Assembly (NCBI GenBank): GCA_003554505.1
Contig: PWGS01000080.1
Location: forward strand, 1-7,310
From: Desulfonatronospira sp.
Lineage (GTDB): Bacteria > Desulfobacterota > Desulfovibrionia > Desulfovibrionales > Desulfonatronovibrionaceae
Length of the DNA: 7,310 nt
Direction: 5' to 3'
Shown: positions 1 to 6,860 of the stretch, one piece after another
How the letters are laid out: each line of letters opens with the position of its first letter
Position numbering within the stretch: position 1 is the first letter of the stretch
Program-made: the position numbers and the translations under genes
Notes under the pieces: model-generated
Told to the model about the DNA's origin: nothing
Database searches by the model: none
Seen by the model: only the letters and a program-made list of their open reading frames with translations

Positions 1-155
1 AGGTCTACGAAAAAAGGCTGGTGGGCAAGCTGGCCAGACATATCCGTTCCAAGATACGTGAATCCCACGAGACCACCCTGCATGAAGTGGACAGCCGGTC
101 TATGGCTGTACGCACCAGGGATTCGCTTTGCTGGCTGTTCAGTCCATATCTTTAG
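1..155 (+). CDS. C-terminal fragment, probably phospholipase D / cardiolipin synthase-type enzyme
   Basis: An open frame enters from the left edge (first whole codon at 3) and ends at TAG 153-155, giving 50 visible residues. The tail is basic and helical and closes with RTRDSLCWLFSPYL. Cardiolipin synthases and related PLD-superfamily phosphatidyltransferases often end with a short arginine-rich helix followed by a LLSPLL-like terminus, and this matches that pattern. None of the catalytic HKD motifs lies in the visible part, so the assignment rests only on the tail and is tentative. If correct, the enzyme would act at the inner membrane, joining phosphatidyl groups to make cardiolipin. The next gene starts 57 bp downstream on the same strand, so the two could be co-transcribed. 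That 57-bp gap holds only a weak 6-bp stem (171-176 with 192-197) and the next gene's ribosome binding site. An unrelated protein with a similar basic tail cannot be excluded. Confidence 0.45.
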   Translation, partial: VYEKRLVGKLARHIRSKIRESHETTLHEVDSRSMAVRTRDSLCWLFSPYL

Positions 156-200
156 AGAAAACATTAACTGCTGCCGATATTCTTGCCAACCCGGCAGACA

Positions 201-207
201 AAGGAGG
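201..207 (+). promoter_or_regulatory. Strong Shine-Dalgarno site fixing the start of the DUF1805 gene
   Basis: AAGGAGG at 201-207 is a near-perfect anti-16S match, five bases before ATG 213. The same frame is open back to a TTG at 183, but that codon has no comparable site upstream, and choosing it would put this ribosome binding site inside the coding sequence. The ATG at 213 is therefore the start. Confidence 0.85.
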
Positions 208-212
208 AAAAA

Positions 213-503
213 ATGGAAGAGTGCGGACAGGTGACGATAGATGGAAAGACATTCAGGTATGTGGATTTTCCAACTCCAAAGACAAGACTGCTGGTGATCC
301 GTGGCGGGAAAGGAATCCTGGGGTGCGGGTATTTCAACATGAATGTGGCTGAAAAGTTAGACGAAGCACTGGCCATGGTGCGCGGGGTGCAAAGCGTGGA
401 AGACATGCTGGAGGCGGAGGTGAGCAAAGTAAGCCCCGCTGCCCAGGCAATGGGGGTGAACCCGGGCATGGCCGGACGCCGGGCCATGCAGATCATGGCC
501 TGA
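213..503 (+). CDS. DUF1805 (YunC-like) small protein, 96 aa
   Basis: The product is a soluble 96-residue protein matching the DUF1805 family, whose best-known member is Bacillus subtilis YunC. That family has no established biochemical role. Visible family hallmarks, in order, are an N-terminal strand with IDG (9-11), the segment TRLLVIRGGKGILGCGYFN (24-42) with its glycine-rich turn and Cys38, an amphipathic helix around 45-57, the pair of strands and helix around VRGVQSVEDMLEAEV (56-70), and a C-terminal GVNPGMAGRRAM segment (81-92). The length is normal for the family and the protein looks intact. It has no signal peptide or membrane segment. It follows the presumed cardiolipin synthase tail by 57 bp on the same strand and is convergent with gltB, with only 47 bp between the stop codons. 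Codons 85-92 contain a strong inverted repeat (GCATGGCC 466-473 / GGCCATGC 482-489), with no T-run after it. Family membership is fairly sure; function is unknown. Confidence 0.88.
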   Translation: MEECGQVTIDGKTFRYVDFPTPKTRLLVIRGGKGILGCGYFNMNVAEKLDEALAMVRGVQSVEDMLEAEVSKVSPAAQAMGVNPGMAGRRAMQIMA

Positions 504-550
504 AAGCGCCTGGCTCATGGCAGTATCATTTTCTGCTGAACATCCGACAA

Positions 551-3500
551 CTATTCAGCCGATTTGACCCACAACGGCTTGGGCACTATGGCTGCAAAGC
601 GGGTTTCGGCATGCTCCAGAATATCTCTTACTATTGCGGCCTCTTCCATCTGCAGGCTTTTTTCCAGTTCCCGGATATAAGGCTCTAGCAGTTCCTGGAC
701 ATCCTTTATGCCCTGGTCTGAAACAGGGGTGATGACCACGCTGGCTCCCCCGGCCAGGCGGCGTTTTATATTATCCCGGCCGAAGTCGTACTCCGGGTAC
801 AGGCACTGGTAGACCACGCCTCCGGTCATGCCCGAGCAGAGCCATGGACCTGGATCGCCAAGGACCACAGCCCTTCCTCCGGTCATGTACTCGAATGCAA
901 AGCCCTTGAGATGTGCATTCACCGCCAGGTTGCCGCTCCGGTCGTTTACAGGAGCGGTAATGCGCCCGCCGAAGACCACGTCCGCTCCGGAAAGACGCAC
1001 GCAGGCCCTGGAATCGGCCATATTCTGGATCATGAGCAGACCGCCTATGGCCCCGTATGCAAAGCTCTTGCCCGTGGAACCGTCGATGTGGCGCCCCTGG
1101 AAATTATTTCCCTTGAGCACTCCCAGCTGTCCTCCAAAAAAACCTTTGGCGGCTCCGTCCTGGGATCCGCCCTGAACAACCACTTCCAGGCGGGAGGTGC
1201 CGAAGGCGCAAAGACCGTTGCCCGGGACCGAGTCTCCCAGGCGCAGGGCGGCCAGCAGGTCATGGCGTTCTGGATATTTGCGCTCCATGGCCCCGGCCAG
1301 GTAGGTTCCCACTGCCCGGTCGGAACTGCTGACACCCTCCTCAGCAAAATTCACCCGCAGGTCCCCGGTGGAAAAATGATCCATGGCCAGGTCTGATATG
1401 AGCCGGGTGAGATAGTTGAGGGGTTTTCGCACCACCCGGCCCTGCTCGGATACTTCATCCTCAACGGGCCTGCCGGCGGTTTGCAGCAGGTCCGACAAAT
1501 CCACCTGATCATGCCCCTTTTCCTGAAAAAGCAGGTCGGTGCGCCCGGTGAGGTCGCTCAGGCGTTTCTGCCCCATCCGGGCCAGGCGCATGCGCATTTC
1601 ATCGCCTATGGCCCCCAGAAGCCTGGTCAGGTTTTCCGCTTCAACTTCTGCTGTTCTGGGCCAAAAACCTTTAACTCCCTTTCCCTTTGCCTCTTCACTG
1701 GTGCGCAGTTGCGTGGATATGCCCATGGGACAGCGATCCAGGTGGCAGCGTCTGCAGCTTATGCACCCGATTCCCATGAGGGCCAGGGTGCCGAGACCCA
1801 CCCTGTTGGCTCCCAGAAGGATGAGCTTTATGATTTCGTGGCCGTTTCTCACCCCTCCGTCGCACCAGAGTTCCACCTTGTCCCTGAGGGCGGATTCCAC
1901 CAGGGCCTGGTGGGCCCGGCTGACGCCGATCTCCACCGGGAGCCCCACGTACCTCTTGGCGTGCTCCCTGGCGGCCCCGGTTCCTCCTTCATAGCCGCTC
2001 AAATTTATGATATCGGCCCCGGCCTTGGCTATGCCCACGGCTATGGTGCCCACTCCGCTGGTGATGGGAATCTTTACCGATACTCTGGCCCTGGGGTGTG
2101 CGGTTTTCAGTTCGGTTATGGTCTGGGCCAGATCTTCTATGGAATAGATATCATGCTGGTTGGAAGGGGAAATAAGAGTGATCCCGGGCTTGCATTTACG
2201 GGCCTGGGCCACCATGGGGGAAACCTTGCTGCCCGGGAGATGTCCGCCTTCTCCGGGCTTGGCTCCCTGGCCGATCTTGATTTCCAGAAAGTCGGTGGAG
2301 TTTAAAAGACCCATAAAGACCCCGAAACGGCCCGAAGCAATCTGCTGGCCGCGATTGTGCCTGAACCGGCCGAGCATATCCGGGATTTCTCCTCCTTCTC
2401 TGTTCATGCATATGATGTTGGCCTTCATGGCTGCCATGGCATAGGCCCTAAAGGAGCTTTCCCCCTGGGACCCGAAGGACATGGCCGCTATGACCAGGGG
2501 CAGGTCGTGGCGCCCCATGGATAGATCCACCTGGTCCTGGGTCGGCTGATCGTCCTGAGCTGCTTCACGCAGGCTCAGAAGATGGCGCATTCCGGTGGGC
2601 ATTTCCCGGTCAATGCCTTCCAGAGAGGCAGCCATTTCTGCGTAGCCGGTCCTGCCCTGGGCCACTTTGCGCAGAACCCGCCCCACTTTCTGGTTCCTGG
2701 AAGGTTCGGAATAAAGCTCCTGTTCAGAAAAGTCTCTGGCCCGCTGCAGACGCCGGCTGTCCTGACTCTCCAGAAAGCCCAGGCCAATGCCTGTGTTTTC
2801 TGACTCGCAGAAGTTGGCCACCTGCATCTGTTCAGCAAGCCGGCGGCTCAGTCCCACAGAGGAGAAAATCCGACCGTAGCCGCAGAGTTCGTGAATGCCC
2901 ATGGTGGACATGATTTTTTCCATACCTGCCTGCAGTACCTGCATGGTATTTTCAACAGCTTTTTCCGGGCTCAGTTTTTCCGTGGCAAAATCCGCTGCAA
3001 TCCGCCACAGAAGGTATGGATTGACTGCTTCAGCTCCCAGGCCCAGAAGAAACATGATATCGTGCAGATTGCGCACCGCTCCGGAGCGAACCACCACCGA
3101 GGCCTTGCGGCGCAGGCCGGCCCGGACCAGTTTTTCCACTACCCAGGCCGTGGCCAGGCCGGGGTCGATATGCACGCGCTCTTCCTGCAGGGAGCCGGAA
3201 TCATCCAGCACCAGAAGCATACTGCCGGAACTCACCTTTTCCGCGGCCTGGCGGGCCAGTGAATCCAGGGCATGATCAAGGCCCTGCCCTGGAACATAAG
3301 GGCAGTCCAGCACTGCCGCCCGGGCGGTGTCATGCCCCTGGCCGGTGAAAAAGGTCATTACTTCTTCCAGCAGGGCACCATTGAATTTTCTGGCCAGGGA
3401 CTGCTCCTGTTTCTGAGGCAGTCTGCCTTCAAGCCCCCGGCCTCCAAGCAGAAGCGGAGTACCCAGTTCCAGGCCCAGGGCCTGCCTGGAGCTTTGAGGC

Positions 3501-5116
3501 CGGATGTCCGGCCCGGAGCCGAGTATCACCCTGGTTGAAAAGTGTTCCGCCTCCCGCTGGCGGTCTATGGCCGGGTTGGGGACCACGGCCACGTTTTCCT
3601 TGAAAAAATCCGCCAGGTTGGGCAGGGCGTGGGTCATAAGGCATGCCAGCGGACCGGTGTGTCCCATGGAGCCAATGGATTCCCTGCCTTCCAGAGCAAC
3701 CCGCTTGCGGATATTTATATCGTACTTCTGCCACCCGTATGCAGCCAGTCTGCCTGAATGCTCTGTATCCATGGGCTGGGCCATGAACTCGCGCACCGCG
3801 GCAAGGGCCTGGTGGTCGCTGAAAAAGGCCGGTTCGTTGTTGAACATGGAGTACAGAAAGGCAAGTTTTTCATTGCTGCCGGATCTGGACTGCATGATGT
3901 TCAAAAGCTGTCCCTGGCAGGTATTGTAATCCATGACCTGGGCCCTGGATTCCCTGCCGCAGCGAATGGCGATTTTTTCTCCGGGAGCCAGAGGCCTGGG
4001 ATCGCGTACGTTGTATTTGAGATCCACAACACCTTTTTCCGAGGACAGAAAATAATGGGTTTCGCTTTCACCGAACCACAGGGGTCGAAGCCCCAGTGCG
4101 TCCCCGCTTCCCAGGCACATGTCCCCGTACCTGGACACTATGGCGGCAGGACCCTGGGCCGAACAGGGGAAAAACCAGCGGTACAGGGCATACAGGTTCC
4201 TGAGTTCGTCGGGGTAGTTCTTCACAAGGCTGTGTATGGGGGGAAAAACCATGTCCAGGGCTTCCATGATATCCAGGCCGTGCTGGTGAACCAGGCCTTC
4301 CAGGATTCTGTTCAGGTTCTGGGAGTCGCTGCCTTCGGGTACCGTTCTTATGCCGAGCATCCTGGCCGTGGACTCCAGCCTTTCAATGGTGTTTATTTCC
4401 CCGTTGTGGCCCAGAATGGAAAAGGGCTGGGAACGTAGAACCGTGGGCAGGGTATTGGTGGAATAACGGCTGTGCCCCAGGGTCATGACCGAGGTCATGT
4501 CCGGGTCGCGTAGCTCAGGGTAGACCTTGGGCAGCATGTCCGGGATTCCCTGGAGTTTGTATATGGCGTTGTCCAGGCTGAGAGAAGCGGTTTCCATGCG
4601 GGGAAGTTCTTCTTCCAGACGCATCTGAGCCAGAAAAAGCCGTCTGGCAGCTCCCTGACGGGAACCGTCCGGGGCTATCCCGGCTACCTGCCAGAAAAGA
4701 GGAGCTTCTGAAGAAGCCCTGGGTCCCAGTTCCTGGTTGCGGGTGTTGCCCTCTATTTCAGTAAGCAGGTCAAAGCCTTCATCTTTTAACAGATCCCGGG
4801 CCTTTTTCTGAATTCCGGCCCATTTATCCTGAAGATGCAGTGGAATGAGGAAGTGACCGGCAAAAAACCCTCTGCTTTCAGCCAGGTAGGGATTAAGTCC
4901 GGCCCTGGAAAGACGCTTCATCCAGATAGCCCTGGGCAGGTCGGTGGATAAGCCGCAACCGTCTCCCTCGCCGTCAATGTCCCCGGAACGGTGACCCATT
5001 TTGCGCAGGGCGTCGATGGTCTGAACAATATTGGCATGTGTGGGGCTTCCCTGTTTGTCTATCAGAGCTATAACAGCACATGCGTCCTTTTCCTTGATCC
5101 TGGAATGAAAAAGCAT
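551..5116 (-). CDS. gltB: Glutamate synthase (GOGAT) large subunit, complete, 1521 aa
   Basis: Glutamate synthase transfers the amide nitrogen of glutamine to 2-oxoglutarate, giving two glutamates in the cytoplasm. All four expected domains are present. The class II glutaminase (about 13-400) has candidate nucleophile Cys13 behind a 12-residue leader probably removed on maturation, GDGCG (51-55), HSRYSTNT (215-222) and HNGE (237-240). The central domain spans about 480-790. The FMN/2-oxoglutarate barrel (about 800-1190) has SFGSQ (880-884), GQGAKPGEGGHLPG (949-962), HDIYSIEDL (988-996), GGTGAA (1044-1049) and [3Fe-4S] cysteines 1118, 1124 and 1129. The GXGXG helix domain spans about 1250-1440, with EYMTGG (1409-1414). 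Length is normal for the family. Start ATG 5114-5116 is preceded on the minus strand by AAGGA (5123-5127) six bases away. Many motifs diverge from the classic proteobacterial form, for example NREGGE (905-910) where NTGEGGE is usual, and there is an extra Cys1121 within the cluster motif. No gltD lies beside it, so the electron donor (NADPH via a distant GltD, or ferredoxin) is open. Confidence 0.96.
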   Translation of the reverse strand: MLFHSRIKEKDACAVIALIDKQGSPTHANIVQTIDALRKMGHRSGDIDGEGDGCGLSTDLPRAIWMKRLSRAGLNPYLAESRGFFAGHFLIPLHLQDKWAGIQKKARDLLKDEGFDLLTEIEGNTRNQELGPRASSEAPLFWQVAGIAPDGSRQGAARRLFLAQMRLEEELPRMETASLSLDNAIYKLQGIPDMLPKVYPELRDPDMTSVMTLGHSRYSTNTLPTVLRSQPFSILGHNGEINTIERLESTARMLGIRTVPEGSDSQNLNRILEGLVHQHGLDIMEALDMVFPPIHSLVKNYPDELRNLYALYRWFFPCSAQGPAAIVSRYGDMCLGSGDALGLRPLWFGESETHYFLSSEKGVVDLKYNVRDPRPLAPGEKIAIRCGRESRAQVMDYNTCQGQLLNIMQSRSGSNEKLAFLYSMFNNEPAFFSDHQALAAVREFMAQPMDTEHSGRLAAYGWQKYDINIRKRVALEGRESIGSMGHTGPLACLMTHALPNLADFFKENVAVVPNPAIDRQREAEHFSTRVILGSGPDIRPQSSRQALGLELGTPLLLGGRGLEGRLPQKQEQSLARKFNGALLEEVMTFFTGQGHDTARAAVLDCPYVPGQGLDHALDSLARQAAEKVSSGSMLLVLDDSGSLQEERVHIDPGLATAWVVEKLVRAGLRRKASVVVRSGAVRNLHDIMFLLGLGAEAVNPYLLWRIAADFATEKLSPEKAVENTMQVLQAGMEKIMSTMGIHELCGYGRIFSSVGLSRRLAEQMQVANFCESENTGIGLGFLESQDSRRLQRARDFSEQELYSEPSRNQKVGRVLRKVAQGRTGYAEMAASLEGIDREMPTGMRHLLSLREAAQDDQPTQDQVDLSMGRHDLPLVIAAMSFGSQGESSFRAYAMAAMKANIICMNREGGEIPDMLGRFRHNRGQQIASGRFGVFMGLLNSTDFLEIKIGQGAKPGEGGHLPGSKVSPMVAQARKCKPGITLISPSNQHDIYSIEDLAQTITELKTAHPRARVSVKIPITSGVGTIAVGIAKAGADIINLSGYEGGTGAAREHAKRYVGLPVEIGVSRAHQALVESALRDKVELWCDGGVRNGHEIIKLILLGANRVGLGTLALMGIGCISCRRCHLDRCPMGISTQLRTSEEAKGKGVKGFWPRTAEVEAENLTRLLGAIGDEMRMRLARMGQKRLSDLTGRTDLLFQEKGHDQVDLSDLLQTAGRPVEDEVSEQGRVVRKPLNYLTRLISDLAMDHFSTGDLRVNFAEEGVSSSDRAVGTYLAGAMERKYPERHDLLAALRLGDSVPGNGLCAFGTSRLEVVVQGGSQDGAAKGFFGGQLGVLKGNNFQGRHIDGSTGKSFAYGAIGGLLMIQNMADSRACVRLSGADVVFGGRITAPVNDRSGNLAVNAHLKGFAFEYMTGGRAVVLGDPGPWLCSGMTGGVVYQCLYPEYDFGRDNIKRRLAGGASVVITPVSDQGIKDVQELLEPYIRELEKSLQMEEAAIVRDILEHAETRFAAIVPKPLWVKSAE

Positions 5117-5257
5117 GATATTTCCTTGGATTTTCGTGTGTTAGCCGGGCTGTACTGTAGCTGGCTGGGCCCTCTTGATGTATGTCCTGAACAACTATAC
5201 AGTGCACTACTAATTCAAGACGCGGTGTTTTGGCAATATTTTCAAACCATGGCTTAG

Positions 5258-5293
5258 TTTTGCAAAATTGTAAAAAAATTTTTTAATGCAAAA
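5258..5293. promoter_or_regulatory. AT-rich palindromic patch with A/T tract in the gltB-transporter divergent region
   Basis: This is the most AT-rich part of the 271-bp region between the two divergent start codons. It contains a perfect 10-bp palindrome TTTTGCAAAA (5258-5267), a run of seven A followed by six T (5272-5284), and a closing TGCAAAA (5287-5293) that is the inverted copy of TTTTGCA (5258-5264). Symmetric half-sites around a rigid A/T tract are what a dimeric regulator site or a bent promoter would look like. No specific regulator can be named from the sequence. The rest of the intergenic region (5117-5257 and 5294-5387) holds the two ribosome binding sites, an 8-bp palindrome AGTGCACT (5201-5208) and nothing else recognisable. 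Confidence 0.4.
5260..5287 (+). promoter_or_regulatory. Possible sigma-70-type promoter for the NSS transporter
   Basis: TTGCAA (5260-5265, four of six matches to the -35 consensus) is followed after 16 bp by TTTAAT (5282-5287, five of six matches to the -10). Transcription would begin near 5294-5296, leaving a leader of about 90 bases. The region is so AT-rich that chance matches are likely, so this is a candidate only. It overlaps the palindromic patch, which would allow regulation by occlusion. Confidence 0.3.
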
Positions 5294-5387
5294 ATCAACC
5301 AAAATGCGTATGTACTGCTTTAAGTTTGCGGCATCAGCCAGGGAAGCTACGGTCTGTTAATTCAATAAAGCAAAGGAGTGAGATCAG

Positions 5388-6749
5388 ATGCAGGGTGTAA
5401 ATTTTCGAGAAAGCTGGGCCACCAGGATGGGCTTTATCCTGGCGGCCTCGGGTTCAGCAGTGGGACTGGGCAACATCTGGCGTTTCCCCTACATGACAGG
5501 AGAACACGGCGGAGCAGCCTTTCTGGTAATTTACCTGGTGGCCATTATTCTCATCGGTTATCCGGTCATGATCAACGAAATTATTGTAGGCCGCAAGACC
5601 AACAGAAATCCTGTGGGAGCCTTCAAGGCCCTGGCCCCGAATAGTCCCTGGTGGCTGGTGGGTGCGTTAGGGGTGTTTACAGGTTTTGTTATTCTTTCAT
5701 ATTATTCAGTAGTGGCCGGATGGTCTCTGGCCTATATCTACAAGGTGGTTCTGTCCACCACAGCAGCGGAAATAGATCATGCAGACGTGTTTATCGGTCA
5801 TATAACCAGTGTCTGGGAGCCCATCATATGGCAGGCAATCTTCATGATTCTGACCATAAGCATAATTGCTGCAGGTGGGGTGCGGGGCATCCAGAGATGG
5901 GTGCCCATTCTTATGCCGGCCCTTCTGGTGCTGCTGGTAATCCTGATTATCCGTGCCGTTACCCTGCCCGGGGCCGGTGAGGGACTGACTTCCTACCTGC
6001 AGCCCAACTTCGGGGACGTGGGTCCCAGGACTTTCCTGGGAGCCATCTCTCAGGCCTTTTTTCCCTTGAGCCTTGGTATGGGGGCAATAATCACTTACGG
6101 CAGTTACCTCAGGCAAAAAGACGAGATACCAGGCAACGCAGCTTCAGTGGTGGGCCTGGATACAGGTATCGCCATCATGGCCGGCCTGGCTATATTCCCG
6201 GCGGTATTCGCCCTTGGATTCGCCCCGGACGGCGGACCCGGCCTGGTGTTTATCACCCTGCCGGCGGTTTTTGCCGAAATGCCTATGGGAGTGCTTTTTG
6301 GACTGCTTTTTTTCATATTGCTGAGTATTGCCGCTTTGACCTCGGCCATATCCCTGCTGGAGGTGGTCACGGCGTGGCTCATAGATGAAAAGGGCTGGAG
6401 CCGCGGCAGTGCAGCCGTTGTCATGGGCATCATAATCTTTGTGGTTGGCCTGCCTACAACCCTGGGCTACAGCGTGCTGAGCGATGTGACTTTTCCCGGC
6501 CTGGGTATGGATCTGCTTGATACCTATGACTGGTTTGCCAACAGCATCTTTCTGCCCCTGGGAGGTCTGCTGACCGCTATTTTCGTAGGCTACATATGGG
6601 GAGCAAGAAATGCAGTAGAGGAATGCAATAGAACCTCCGGGTTTATTTGTCTGGGCAACTGGTGGATTATTCTCATTCGCTATGTAGTGCCGGTACTGAT
6701 CCTGACCATAATGATCATGGGCATTTACGACACCTTTTTCGGAGATTAA
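5388..6749 (+). CDS. Sodium-dependent amino-acid symporter, NSS/SNF family, 453 aa
   Basis: This is an inner-membrane secondary transporter of the neurotransmitter:sodium symporter family (LeuT fold), which takes up amino acids or related amines with sodium. The N-terminal signature is clear: WATRMGFILAASGSAVGLGN (10-29) followed by IWRFPY. Hydrophobic segments at about 13-36, 43-66, 88-121, 147-165, 171-192, 215-240, 253-279, 299-328, 341-361, 384-405 and 424-448 give 11 helices. The twelfth is absent, as in many bacterial members. By ungapped alignment to LeuT as remembered, Na2-site residues are kept (Gly22, Val25, Ala315, Thr318, Ser319), as are Ala24 and Asn29 of Na1 and a tyrosine pair (105-106) in helix 3. 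LeuT Thr254 corresponds to Pro226 and LeuT Asn286 to Asp258, both Na1 positions. ATG 5388 has AAGGAGTG (5373-5380) upstream. The gene is divergent from gltB. The substrate cannot be read from the sequence. Confidence 0.94.
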   Translation: MQGVNFRESWATRMGFILAASGSAVGLGNIWRFPYMTGEHGGAAFLVIYLVAIILIGYPVMINEIIVGRKTNRNPVGAFKALAPNSPWWLVGALGVFTGFVILSYYSVVAGWSLAYIYKVVLSTTAAEIDHADVFIGHITSVWEPIIWQAIFMILTISIIAAGGVRGIQRWVPILMPALLVLLVILIIRAVTLPGAGEGLTSYLQPNFGDVGPRTFLGAISQAFFPLSLGMGAIITYGSYLRQKDEIPGNAASVVGLDTGIAIMAGLAIFPAVFALGFAPDGGPGLVFITLPAVFAEMPMGVLFGLLFFILLSIAALTSAISLLEVVTAWLIDEKGWSRGSAAVVMGIIIFVVGLPTTLGYSVLSDVTFPGLGMDLLDTYDWFANSIFLPLGGLLTAIFVGYIWGARNAVEECNRTSGFICLGNWWIILIRYVVPVLILTIMIMGIYDTFFGD

Positions 6750-6753
6750 ACTA
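6741..6753 (+). repeat. 13-bp direct repeat, copy 1 (overlaps the transporter stop)
   Basis: GGAGATTAAACTA occurs here across the last two codons and TAA stop of the transporter, and again exactly at 6838-6850, 97 bp downstream. Flanking bases differ on both sides, so the exact identity is 13 bp. Confidence 0.75.
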
Positions 6754-6799
6754 GTTTTCATCCGGAAACGGTTCTTCTCCTCGTTTCCGTAAAGAAAAC
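6754..6799 (+). other. Two-part stem-loop directly after the transporter gene
   Basis: An inner 8-bp perfect stem, CGGAAACG (6763-6770) with CGTTTCCG (6782-6789), encloses an 11-base pyrimidine-rich loop. An outer 6-bp stem, GTTTTC (6754-6759) with GAAAAC (6794-6799), closes it across a small 3x4 internal loop. It begins five bases after the stop codon, where a transcript end or 3' stabilising structure would sit. No T-run follows, so it is not a standard intrinsic terminator. The arm CGGAAAC could alternatively pair with GTTTCCG at 6805-6811. Confidence 0.5.
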
Positions 6800-6811
6800 C
6801 AACAGTTTCCG

Positions 6812-6838
6812 CATCCGGAAAGAAAGACTTTCCGGATG
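6812..6838 (+). terminator. Perfect 11-bp hairpin, possible terminator of the transporter gene
   Basis: CATCCGGAAAG (6812-6822) and CTTTCCGGATG (6828-6838) form an 11-bp perfect stem with a 5-base AAAGA loop. The downstream bases (ATTAAACTAATTCTATT) are AT-rich but lack a real run of T, so intrinsic termination would be weak. A role as a 3' stabilising or rho-assisted structure is equally possible. The first ten bases (CATCCGGAAA) repeat those at 6759-6768. Confidence 0.4.
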
Positions 6839-6850
6839 GAGATTAAACTA
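6838..6850 (+). repeat. 13-bp direct repeat, copy 2
   Basis: This is an identical copy of GGAGATTAAACTA from 6741-6753, here non-coding. Each copy is followed about ten bases later by a stem-loop whose arm starts with CGG (6763 for copy 1, 6861 for copy 2), so the box and hairpin form a repeated module. Confidence 0.75.
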
Positions 6851-6860
6851 ATTCTATTAC

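Noticed and set aside
183..212. TTG start 10 codons upstream for the DUF1805 protein
   Set aside because: The consensus AAGGAGG (201-207) lies between this TTG and ATG 213, and the added residues do not resemble the family's N-terminus.
1481..2305. 274-codon open frame on the plus strand
   Set aside because: It lies wholly inside gltB on the opposite strand, its translation is glycine/histidine-rich low-information sequence, and it has no ribosome binding site. It is a shadow of a GC-rich gene.
3758..4438. 226-codon open frame on the plus strand
   Set aside because: It is antisense to the glutaminase and central domains of gltB, which is an intact, well-conserved gene. No family resemblance was seen.
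5194..5218. Minus-strand promoter for gltB (TATAGT with TTGAAT)
   Set aside because: The -10-like hexamer (5194-5199) is good, but the only -35-like hexamer (5213-5218) leaves a 13-bp spacer, too short for a sigma-70 promoter.
4991..5257. 88-codon plus-strand frame across the gltB start and intergenic region
   Set aside because: Half of it is antisense to gltB, it has no ribosome binding site, and it shows no recognisable protein features.
5250..5265. Sigma-54-like TGGCTTAGTTTTGCA
   Set aside because: The GG and GC elements are one base too close together compared with the required -24/-12 spacing, so it is unlikely to be functional.
6144..6761. 205-codon minus-strand frame overlapping the transporter
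   Set aside because: It is antisense to a clear NSS transporter, with Gln/His-rich composition typical of the reverse complement of membrane-protein codons.
6741..6850. Insertion-sequence remnant or miniature mobile element bounded by the 13-bp repeats
   Set aside because: The interior has no terminal inverted repeats at the box edges and no transposase trace, and the first copy overlaps a functional stop codon. A local duplication or regulatory element fits better.
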